Below are positions 7,167-13,376 of a stretch of DNA of 16,181 bases, piece by piece. The stretch spans positions 1 through 16,181 of the forward strand of contig CAZMYR010000039.1 in NCBI GenBank assembly GCA_964570585.1. The letters are read 5' to 3'. A model generated the notes under the pieces. It searched no databases and was not told where the DNA came from. It worked only from the letters and a program-made list of their open reading frames with translations. The translations under genes and the position numbers were made by a program. This DNA is from G020354945 sp964570585. GTDB taxonomy: Bacteria > Omnitrophota > Gorgyraeia > JABMRG01 > JAFGKX01. Every line of letters begins with the position of its first letter. Positions within the stretch are counted from its first letter, which is position 1.

Positions 7167-8103
7167 TAAACCCCCCCTTCATTGGACACGAATTTCCACG
7201 AATTTAGAACGAATTACCACGAATAAAATTTGTGAAAATTCGTATTTTAATGTAATTTTTCAGTGCTTTCTAATCTGCTTTTTAGTTTCCTTTTCACAGG
7301 GGTGCGCTCCGACTTATCCCACTCAAGCAGATATGGTAGAAGGCGTAAAGCGTCTCTGCAAGGATGAATACGGAACCGAGGTAAAGGCAAAGATATCAGG
7401 CAAAACCATAGGGGTATATATGCCGATTAAGGGACTTTTTAATCTAAAAAATATGCAGCTTTCTAAGAAAGCCCTGGAGAAAGTTGACGGAGTTATGCTG
7501 AGTGTTTCAAGGGTAGCTTTAAGCGGAAGCAGAGAAATAGATTTTTATACAGTGGTGACTGCAGATGAGGATGTCCCAGGCGCAGAGGTAATCCTGACAA
7601 GGTATGTCATGGATTTGCGCAGATTTTACTTTAGAGATATATCCCGAGGCGAATTCGCTAAACGGATGGTAGTAGATGTCAGATTTAATCCCCAGGCCAT
7701 AGTCGATAGATGGACTGGCGGATTTACCGTTGATGAGGAGAAATTGGAAGATTTTATCTGCCAACAGGCGTCCCGCAGGATAACGGATGAATTTAGCACA
7801 AAGAGCGATTTGGTCGGTAAGTTTAAAGTCGCCGAGTGTATAGGCAGACTTCAAAATAGGATTTTTGTATTCAATATAGATATTGCCAGAGAGGGCCTGC
7901 CGATGAGCGAGCTTATCCATGGGAAAGGCTGGCATGAAGATGTATTACTTATCTGCGGCAAAATTATATCCCAGGTCATATGGGCATATCGCTATAAAGA
8001 TTTTGATAGAATCTCGATAGCAAATAAGTTTGACAATAAGATATTGGAGATAGAAAAAAAGGATATTAAGCGTTATAGGAAGAGGAAGATCGAGATAGAA
8101 TAA
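7156..8103 (+). CDS. Probable lipoprotein of unknown function
   Basis: A 315-residue protein I do not recognise. A hydrophobic stretch (31-47) ends at FSQGC, where C50 could be a lipidation site; the residues before it fit the lipobox poorly (S at -3). Beyond that it is a mixed alpha/beta soluble sequence with no motif known to me, ending in a basic tail. The start overlaps the end of the FtsH-like gene by 11 bp. ATG 7156 is the only usual start codon in frame before the hydrophobic segment; the next ATG is near 7333, after the signal. Residues 11-30 are encoded by an ACGAAT repeat array and residues 6-7 by a C7 run, so the n-region appears to be overwritten by repeat DNA. The true start may therefore be non-standard or the array recent. 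Confidence 0.6.
   Translation: MKLNKPPLHWTRISTNLERITTNKICENSYFNVIFQCFLICFLVSFSQGCAPTYPTQADMVEGVKRLCKDEYGTEVKAKISGKTIGVYMPIKGLFNLKNMQLSKKALEKVDGVMLSVSRVALSGSREIDFYTVVTADEDVPGAEVILTRYVMDLRRFYFRDISRGEFAKRMVVDVRFNPQAIVDRWTGGFTVDEEKLEDFICQQASRRITDEFSTKSDLVGKFKVAECIGRLQNRIFVFNIDIAREGLPMSELIHGKGWHEDVLLICGKIISQVIWAYRYKDFDRISIANKFDNKILEIEKKDIKRYRKRKIEIE
7188..7243. repeat. Helically phased ACGAAT array with one inverted copy
   Basis: ACGAAT occurs at 7188, 7198, 7209 and 7219 (spacing 10, 11, 10), and its reverse complement ATTCGT at 7238-7243. The array is translated as part of the n-region of the lipoprotein. Similar CACGAATT-type periodic repeats recur in many environmental bacterial genomes, as I recall. 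Confidence 0.7.
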
Positions 8104-8109
8104 AAGAAA

Positions 8110-8135
8110 GCACCGTTTGGAATCCCAAACGGTGC
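8110..8135. repeat. Short hairpin element A (outer arms only)
   Basis: A perfect 11-bp stem (8110-8120 with 8125-8135, arm GCACCGTTTGG) closed by a 4-nt loop. The arm equals the outer end of the longer hairpin at 10576-10650, so this looks like that element with its centre deleted. It lies between the lipoprotein and the transketolase C-subunit. No T-run follows, so a terminator function is weak. Confidence 0.75.
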
Positions 8136-8154
8136 ATTCTTAAGGAGAATACAA

Positions 8155-9117
8155 TTGAACAAACAGGATAAAAGCGATTGGAAAGCTACCAGAGACGGAT
8201 ATGGTAAAGGCCTGGTTGAGTTAGGAGAAAAGAACAAGGATGTAGTGGTATTAACTGCTGACTTGACTATTTCAACCCGCGCAAATTGGTTTAAAGAAAA
8301 GTTCCCGGAGAGGCTTTTTACCTTCGGAGTGGCTGAACAGGATATGATTTCAACCGCAGCAGGCTTTGCTCTTTCAGGCAAGATACCTTTCTGTTGCAGC
8401 TTTGGGGTGTTTGCTTCCGGAAGGGCCTGGGAGCAGATGCGAACGTCGGTTGCTTATATGAATTTAAATATAAACATAGGAGGAACCCACTGCGGAATAT
8501 CAGTAGGCCCCGACGGAGCTACTCATCAGGCCTTAGAAGAGATAACCCTTATGAGGGTGTTGCCAAATATGACTGTGATAGTGCCCTGCGATGCTGTAGA
8601 GGCTAGGAAAGCAACGATAACCTCTGCTTCCACTTCAGGGCCTGTTTATCTTAGGCTTAGCAGAGAGAAATTGCCTATTATTACGAAAGAGCAAGAACCA
8701 TTTACGATTGGTAAGGCGAATGTCTTAAAAAAGGGCAAAGATGTGACTATAATTGCATGCGGCATTATGGTATATCAGTCATTGCTTGCAGGCGAGTTGT
8801 TAAAGAAAAAGGATATAGATGCTGCTATAATAGATTTACACACAATAAAGCCCATAGATATTGAAACAATCCTAAAGTCGGCATCGCAAACCAAAGCCGT
8901 AGTCACCTGCGAAGAACACTTAATTGCGGGCGGTGCGGGTTCGGCTATAGCAGAATCGCTGGCTGCGACACTGCCTGTTCCGATTGAGATGGTGGGAGTA
9001 AAGGATAGATTCGGTGAATCGGGCGACCCGTGGGTACTTATGGAGAAGTTTCATCTTATGCCAGAGGACATTGTTGCAGCATGTGAACGGGTTATTGAGA
9101 GAAAAAAGAAGGATTAA
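8155..9117 (+). CDS. Transketolase, C-terminal (pyrimidine-binding) subunit
   Basis: A 320-residue protein covering the second half of transketolase, partner of the N-subunit at 4722-5543. The segment FGVAEQDM (57-64) carries E61, the conserved glutamate that activates the ThDP aminopyrimidine ring. F86/R90 and H124 (GATHQALEE) fit the substrate site. Residues ~185-315 form the typical C-terminal transketolase domain. The start codon is TTG: AGGAG (8143-8147) lies 7 nt upstream and no ATG fits. The short hairpin just upstream leaves this ribosome site free. Both subunits are needed for an active site at the dimer interface, so expression from one transcript across the two genes between them is expected (inference). 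Confidence 0.92.
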   Translation: MNKQDKSDWKATRDGYGKGLVELGEKNKDVVVLTADLTISTRANWFKEKFPERLFTFGVAEQDMISTAAGFALSGKIPFCCSFGVFASGRAWEQMRTSVAYMNLNINIGGTHCGISVGPDGATHQALEEITLMRVLPNMTVIVPCDAVEARKATITSASTSGPVYLRLSREKLPIITKEQEPFTIGKANVLKKGKDVTIIACGIMVYQSLLAGELLKKKDIDAAIIDLHTIKPIDIETILKSASQTKAVVTCEEHLIAGGAGSAIAESLAATLPVPIEMVGVKDRFGESGDPWVLMEKFHLMPEDIVAACERVIERKKKD

Positions 9118-9122
9118 GATAA

Positions 9123-9159
9123 GGAACGTTCCTAAAACCAAAGAGGCAAATGTAAGACG
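9123..9159. repeat. Diverged copy of the 16052-type repeat forming the ispE leader
   Basis: This 37-nt gap aligns along its whole length with the repeat unit at 16084-16114 and its flanks. They share AAACCAAAGAGG, one substitution, then AAATGTA, and related ends (GGAACGTT here versus GGGACGTT there). It begins with the 10-bp palindrome GGAACGTTCC. Its AGAGG is the only ribosome-site-like sequence before the ispE ATG, though 13 nt away. Confidence 0.6.
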
Positions 9160-10065
9160 ATGAAATCCACCATTGTAAAAGCGCCTGCCAAGGTCAATCT
9201 TTATTTAGACGTTATTAATAAGCGAGGCGATGGTTATCATAATATAGAAACTATATATGAAAAAATAGACTTATGTGATTGGATAAAGGTATCTGTTATG
9301 CCCAGGGGCGTAAAACTCTTATGCGAGAATAATGCTTTATTAAATAATGTGAATAATACTGTCTATAGAGCAGCCAAACTTTTATGCGAAAGATATAATT
9401 TAAGGTGTGGTTTTAAAATCGAGCTCGATAAACGCATACCAATAGCTTCCGGCCTCGGAGGAGGCTCATCAGATGCTGCAGCCGTACTTTTATCCATATG
9501 TAATTTATTAAATATTAAAATAGAAAAACAGGCCCTATTAAAATTAGCTGCGGAAATAGGCGCAGATGTGCCGTTTTTTGCTTCGGGATATAACAGAGCC
9601 TTTGCTACGGGGATAGGGGAGAAATTATCGCCTTTAAAACAAAACCAAAATATGTATTTTCTATTAGTTGTGCCGGATATAAAGATATCTACGAAATCTG
9701 TCTACGCGTCATTGCGAGCTCGCAATGACGTGGATTATATCCCCGTCAATTTAAACTTGACAAAGAAAAGACGCGATGTTAGTATGTTGTGTCATAATTT
9801 AGAAAACTTGTCCCCATTTTCACGGGGACAAGTTTATAACATCAAAGACATATTGTTTAATAAACTGGAGGAAGTGGTTTTGCCTTCATACCCTGTGTTG
9901 CATGATATAAAGAAGGCATTAAAGAAAACAGGGGCTGAAGGCATTATTGTCTCGGGCAGCGGCTCGGCTGTTTATGGGGTATTTCAAAGCAGAAAGGGGG
10001 CGATGAGGGCAGAGAGCAAACTGATGAAAAAAGGGAATTGGCAACTTTTTTTAGCCAGGAATTGA
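9160..10065 (+). CDS. ispE: 4-diphosphocytidyl-2-C-methyl-D-erythritol kinase
   Basis: A 301-residue GHMP kinase that phosphorylates CDP-methylerythritol in the non-mevalonate (MEP) isoprenoid pathway. Motif 1 APAKVNLYL (8-16) has catalytic Lys11; the ATP loop GLGGGSSDAAA is at 98-108; catalytic Asp136 is in GADVPFF; motif 3 SGSGSAVYG is at 265-273. The protein is somewhat longer than the typical ~285. The extra length lies in a variable segment (~183-226) between the second and third motifs, where two perfect DNA palindromes (9707-9730 and 9804-9835) are translated in frame as ASLRARND and NLSPFSRGQVY. The catalytic motifs are untouched, so activity should survive. It lies upstream of spoVG as in many bacteria. 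Confidence 0.95.
   Translation: MKSTIVKAPAKVNLYLDVINKRGDGYHNIETIYEKIDLCDWIKVSVMPRGVKLLCENNALLNNVNNTVYRAAKLLCERYNLRCGFKIELDKRIPIASGLGGGSSDAAAVLLSICNLLNIKIEKQALLKLAAEIGADVPFFASGYNRAFATGIGEKLSPLKQNQNMYFLLVVPDIKISTKSVYASLRARNDVDYIPVNLNLTKKRRDVSMLCHNLENLSPFSRGQVYNIKDILFNKLEEVVLPSYPVLHDIKKALKKTGAEGIIVSGSGSAVYGVFQSRKGAMRAESKLMKKGNWQLFLARN
9707..9730. repeat. 24-bp perfect palindrome inside ispE (CGTCATTGCGAG type)
   Basis: CGTCATTGCGAG is followed directly by its reverse complement. This end sequence belongs to a widespread family of bacterial dispersed repeats (recalled). Here the two ends meet with no centre. It encodes residues 183-190 of IspE. Confidence 0.8.
9804..9835. repeat. 12-bp-stem hairpin inside ispE (TTGTCCCC/GGGGACAA type)
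   Basis: AAACTTGTCCCC (9804-9815) and GGGGACAAGTTT (9824-9835) form a perfect 12-bp stem with an 8-nt loop. The inner GTCCCC/GGGGAC core is shared with the hairpins at 10576-10650 and 16091-16165. It encodes residues ~215-226 of IspE. Confidence 0.8.
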
Positions 10066-10107
10066 AATATTAATAACAACTATGATAAAAAGGAGTGGAG
10101 CTCAATC

Positions 10108-10566
10108 ATGGAAATTACAGAGGTAAAGATTTTTTTGAAAGAGTCTGAAGATAAGAAACTGAAAGCTTTTGCAACAATGACTTTTGACGATGCATTCGTA
10201 GTAAGGAATGTAAAAGTCATTAATGGAAACAAAGGTCTTTTTGTTGCCATGCCTTCACGCAAAATGAGGCAATCCTGCCCTAAGTGCGGATTTAAAAATG
10301 CTATAAGGAGCAGATTTTGCAATCAGTGCGGAGCAGCTATGGAGCCTCCTTTACCGCTACCGCCTGCCGAAGGTGAAAGTGGCGAAAGGTCAATTCGCCA
10401 ATCAGAGCACAGGGATATTGCACATCCTATAAACTCTGAATTTAGAGATTACATCCAGAGAAAGGTTATAGAGGCTTACGAGAAAGAAAAATCAAAAGCA
10501 GTTACTGGAAGGGAAAGCCCACACAGAGAGTCAGAACCGCCACACGGGATAGAGGATATAGAATAG
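10108..10566 (+). CDS. spoVG: SpoVG-family nucleic-acid-binding regulator with inserted zinc ribbon
   Basis: A 152-residue protein. Residues 1-50 match the first part of SpoVG (EITEVKI, FDDAFVVRNVKVI, GLFVAMPSRK). Residues ~100-126 match the second part (RDIAHPINSEFRDYIQ, then IEAYEK). Between them is a four-cysteine zinc ribbon (C57, C60, C71, C74; CPKCG and CNQCG), followed by a proline-rich linker. Normal SpoVG is ~85-100 residues and continuous. SpoVG proteins bind DNA and RNA and regulate gene expression; the ribbon may add nucleic-acid or protein binding (inference). I recall similar ribbon-bearing SpoVG in planctomycete and verrucomicrobial genomes. GGAG (10097-10100) supports the start. 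Position after ispE and ahead of glmU-prs-rplY-pth matches the Bacillus order. Confidence 0.88.
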   Translation: MEITEVKIFLKESEDKKLKAFATMTFDDAFVVRNVKVINGNKGLFVAMPSRKMRQSCPKCGFKNAIRSRFCNQCGAAMEPPLPLPPAEGESGERSIRQSEHRDIAHPINSEFRDYIQRKVIEAYEKEKSKAVTGRESPHRESEPPHGIEDIE

Positions 10567-10575
10567 CAAAGAATA

Positions 10576-10650
10576 GCACCGTTTGGGAAAGCAAAGTAGC
10601 AAATGTCCCCTTTACGGGGACACTTGCCCCTTTGCTTTCCCAAACAGTGC
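10576..10650. repeat. Long hairpin element B
   Basis: Two 35-nt arms (10576-10610 and 10616-10650) pair with four mismatches around a 5-nt loop. The outer arm begins GCACCGTTTGGGAAAGCAAA and the inner core is TGTCCCC/GGGGACA. Flanks ATAGAATAGCACC-like (left) and GTGCATATACCA (right) recur around element C. It lies between spoVG and tRNA-Gln. It might end the upstream transcript or guide RNA processing, but no T-run follows. Confidence 0.85.
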
Positions 10651-10663
10651 ATATACCACACAT

Positions 10664-10737
10664 TGGCGGATTGTGTAGTGGTAGCACAACGGTTTTTGGA
10701 GCCGTTTGGGGTGGTTCGAATCCACCTCCGCCAGCCA
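10664..10737 (+). tRNA. tRNA-Gln (anticodon UUG)
   Basis: A 74-nt cloverleaf with CCA encoded. Acceptor stem TGGCGGA/TCCGCCA starts with U1-A72, typical of tRNA-Gln, and the discriminator is G. The D-arm has AGTGGTAG. The anticodon stem ACGGT/GCCGT (one G-U pair) encloses the loop TTTTGGA, so the anticodon is UUG. A 4-nt variable loop is followed by the T-arm GGTGG-TTCGAAT-CCACC. It starts 13 nt after hairpin B and ends 27 nt before clpX, so it is probably cut from a longer transcript. Confidence 0.95.
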
Positions 10738-10764
10738 ACTTAAATTTTCCTAAAGGAAGACGGA

Positions 10765-12060
10765 ATGCAAAAATGTTCTTTTTGCTCAAGAGATAAGGCC
10801 AAGGTCAATAAACTTTTTAGCGGGCCTGGCGTGTATATATGTGATTACTGTGTAAAGTTATGTAACCAGATTTTAGAAAAAGAGCAACAACAGCCTAAAA
10901 GGCTTAAGCCATTTCTGTTAAAAGAACTCCCAAAGCCGGTTGCTATTAAGAAGAAGTTAGACGAATATGTAATAGGACAGGAACGGGCCAAAAGACAGCT
11001 TTCGGTAGCTGTGTATAATCACTACAAAAGGATTACATCCAAAGCAGCTCCCTCTAATTTAGATGATGTTGAACTGGAAAAAGCCAATATTCTTCTGATA
11101 GGGCCAACCGGGAGTGGCAAGACATTACTGGCAAGGACCCTGGCCAGAATACTAAAAGTACCATTTGCCATCTGTGATGCTACCCCCCTTACTGAGGCCG
11201 GCTATGTAGGAGAGGATGTAGAGAATGTCCTTTTAAGACTCTTACAAAGTTGCGACTATGATGTAAATAAGGCCCGCTATGGTATAGTTTATATCGATGA
11301 GATAGACAAGATAGGAAAAACCCAGGAAAATGTCTCTATTACCAGGGATGTTTCCGGAGAGGGGGTTCAACAGGCGTTATTGAAAATATTAGAAGGCACA
11401 GTTGCCAATGTCCCACCTAAAGGCGGCAGAAAACACCCCCATGAAGAATACATAAAGTTGGACACAACCAATATATTATTTATATGCGGGGGCACATTTA
11501 CTAGTCTGGATAAGATTATAAAAAAAAGAACAGGGAAACAATCTATAGGATTTCATCCCGAAGTGTCCGGACCCCGAAGAGATTCTAAAGAAGAAAACCT
11601 CATTCGGGATGCTACTTTAAAGGCCAATAGGCAGATAGAGCTCGGAGAAATTTTAAGGCAAATAGAGCCGGAGGATCTTTTAAAATTTGGTATGATACCG
11701 GAATTTATCGGCAGGTTTTCTACCATTTCTACACTTTACCCGCTTGATGAGGACGATTTAGTTAAAATCTTGACCGAACCCAAGAACGCCCTGGTAAAAC
11801 AATATAAGAAATTTTTTGATATGGAAGGAGTAGAGTTAAAATTTGATAAAGGAACCCTAAAAGAGATAGCCAAAAAGGCCGCAAAGAAGCAAGCCGGCGC
11901 AAGGGGTTTGCGTTCGATCCTTGAAGAGATTATGCTGGAGATAATGTATGATTTACCATCCCGTAGCAATGTGGCCGGTTGTGTTATCGATAAAGAATGC
12001 ATTATCAACAAAAATAAACCACAGTTAATATACAAAAAAGGCGCCAAAAAGGTAGCATGA
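10765..12060 (+). CDS. clpX: ClpX, AAA+ unfoldase subunit of the ClpXP protease
   Basis: A 431-residue protein of normal ClpX length. ClpX recognises, unfolds and feeds substrates into ClpP in the cytoplasm. The N-terminal zinc domain has C4, C7, C26 and C29. Walker A GPTGSGKT is at 113-120, pore-1 loop GYVGED at 146-151, Walker B IVYIDEID at 174-181, RKH loop at 222-224, and the IGF tripeptide that docks ClpP at 261-263. The sensor-2 segment GARGLRS is near 378. All parts needed for ClpP pairing are present, but clpP itself is not in the window; normally it is adjacent. AAGGA (10753-10757) lies 7 nt before the ATG. The stop overlaps the glmU ATG by 4 bp, an unusual clpX neighbour. Confidence 0.97.
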   Translation: MQKCSFCSRDKAKVNKLFSGPGVYICDYCVKLCNQILEKEQQQPKRLKPFLLKELPKPVAIKKKLDEYVIGQERAKRQLSVAVYNHYKRITSKAAPSNLDDVELEKANILLIGPTGSGKTLLARTLARILKVPFAICDATPLTEAGYVGEDVENVLLRLLQSCDYDVNKARYGIVYIDEIDKIGKTQENVSITRDVSGEGVQQALLKILEGTVANVPPKGGRKHPHEEYIKLDTTNILFICGGTFTSLDKIIKKRTGKQSIGFHPEVSGPRRDSKEENLIRDATLKANRQIELGEILRQIEPEDLLKFGMIPEFIGRFSTISTLYPLDEDDLVKILTEPKNALVKQYKKFFDMEGVELKFDKGTLKEIAKKAAKKQAGARGLRSILEEIMLEIMYDLPSRSNVAGCVIDKECIINKNKPQLIYKKGAKKVA

Positions 12061-13376
12061 AAACTACGAGATACGACGTACGACGTACGACGTACGGCAT
12101 ACGACATACGAGATACGATAACATAAGATGTATAATACTTGCTGCCGGATCAGGCACCAGGATGAATACAGAACTGCCTAAGCCTTTACACAAACTAGGC
12201 AATGAAATGATGTTAGAGCGGTTGATAAAGACTGTAAAGTCATCGGGCATAAACCACATAGTAGTAGTGGTTGGCTATGGCTCAGAGCAAGTTGAGGATA
12301 TTCTAAAAAAATATAATATAAACACGATTAAACAAAGCAAACTGTTAGGCTCAGCCGATGCAGTAAAAGCGGCAAAGAGATATTTTACGAAATTTGCCGG
12401 TAGTCTTTTAGTTTTATATACAGATACACCATTGATTAGGAAGGCCACCCTTAAAGGACTTATAAATAGACATAGGCGTTCAGATGCTGCATGTACCTTG
12501 CTTACTACAGATGTTAATAGCCCTGCAGGATATGGCAGAGTCATCCGTGATTCCTCCGGGGACATTGTCAAAATTGTAGAAGAGAAAGATGCGACAGCCC
12601 GTGAGAAAGATATAACCCGGATTAATGTAGGGGCATATTGTTTTAAAAGGAAAGAGCTTTTTGACACATTGGCAAGGATAAAAAAGAGTCCCGAAAAGGG
12701 AGAGTTTTACCTTACAAATATAATAAAGCATTTTAGAGATAGAGGCATGCCAATAAATAGTTATGATAAATGTTCCGAAGAAGAAGCTTTGGGAATAAAT
12801 TCACGAGCGGATTTAAGCGCTGCCGAGAAAATATTAAGGATGCGAAAAATAAGACAGCTTATGGAAGGGGGGGTTACCTTTATAGATCCTGAGACAGCAT
12901 ACATAGATGAAAAGGCAAAGATAGCTAAAGATACTGTCATTTATCCTTCAGTTTTTATACAAGGAGAAGTTATAATAGGAAAAAATTGCCGCATAGGGCC
13001 GTTAGCTAAGATAAGAGGAAAGACAGAGATAGATAGAAATTGCGTTATTGGAAATTTTGTTGAGGTTGTTCGTTCTAAAATAGGTGAAAATACCAAGGTA
13101 AAGCATCATGTTTATTTAGGAGATGCCTATGTAGGCAACGATGTAAACATAGGGGCAGGTGCGATTACCGCTAATTATGACGGTAAAAGAAAAAACAGAA
13201 CCACCATTAAAAATCGAGCATTTATAGGAGTGGGCGCTATTCTTATCGCCCCGGTTAAAATAGGTGAGCAAGCAGTGGTAGGAGCTGGTAGCGTAGTTAC
13301 TAAAAATAAAGATGTACCGGATAAAACAACAGTAATCGGTGTACCCGCAAGGGTATTGAGAGGAGTGAGGAAATGA
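12057..13376 (+). CDS. glmU: GlmU-type bifunctional N-acetylglucosamine-1-phosphate uridyltransferase/acetyltransferase
   Basis: A 439-residue protein; GlmU makes UDP-GlcNAc for peptidoglycan and lipopolysaccharide. The N-domain has LAAGSGTRM (28-36), YTDTPL with D123, GYGRV (158-162), EEKDA and GEFYLT (215-220). From ~275 a left-handed beta-helix follows, with GNFVEV (332-337), KHHVYLGDA containing H350 (likely catalytic base), and NIGAGAITANYDG (364-376). Departures from E. coli GlmU: the helix lacks about 30 residues (one or two rungs) before GNFVEV, the position of Lys351 is Val338, and the GTGHA motif reads GSADA. So substrate use may differ. Residues 4-22 are encoded by a heptanucleotide repeat; no other usual start codon lies in frame before LAAGSGTRM. 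Starts by ATGA overlap with clpX; precedes prs as in Bacillus. Confidence 0.85.
   Translation: MKTTRYDVRRTTYGIRHTRYDNIRCIILAAGSGTRMNTELPKPLHKLGNEMMLERLIKTVKSSGINHIVVVVGYGSEQVEDILKKYNINTIKQSKLLGSADAVKAAKRYFTKFAGSLLVLYTDTPLIRKATLKGLINRHRRSDAACTLLTTDVNSPAGYGRVIRDSSGDIVKIVEEKDATAREKDITRINVGAYCFKRKELFDTLARIKKSPEKGEFYLTNIIKHFRDRGMPINSYDKCSEEEALGINSRADLSAAEKILRMRKIRQLMEGGVTFIDPETAYIDEKAKIAKDTVIYPSVFIQGEVIIGKNCRIGPLAKIRGKTEIDRNCVIGNFVEVVRSKIGENTKVKHHVYLGDAYVGNDVNIGAGAITANYDGKRKNRTTIKNRAFIGVGAILIAPVKIGEQAVVGAGSVVTKNKDVPDKTTVIGVPARVLRGVRK
12065..12120. repeat. Heptanucleotide tandem array, 8 units of TACGANN
   Basis: TACG occurs at 12065, 12072, 12079, 12086, 12093, 12100, 12107 and 12114, exactly every 7 nt. 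Seven of the eight units read TACGANN, and three consecutive ones are identical (TACGACG). It lies just after the glmU ATG and is translated as a loose 7-residue repeat (TRYDVRR, TTYGIRH, TRYDNIR). Confidence 0.9.

Noticed and set aside
8110..8135. Rho-independent terminator after the lipoprotein
   Set aside because: The stem is strong but followed by ATTCTTAAGG, not a T-run, and it matches a repeat family instead.
10502..10789. Minus-strand frame containing a GGGFEPPQTAPKT segment
   Set aside because: That segment is the antisense of tRNA-Gln, a well-known source of false protein annotations.
12065..12120. CRISPR array
   Set aside because: A 7-nt perfect-period tandem has no spacers; the other repeats here are palindromic or short-period, and no cas gene is present.
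12867..12873. G7 run inside glmU as a phase-variation tract
   Set aside because: The frame is intact and the run lies mid-gene in a conserved region; seven G is short and may be coding chance.
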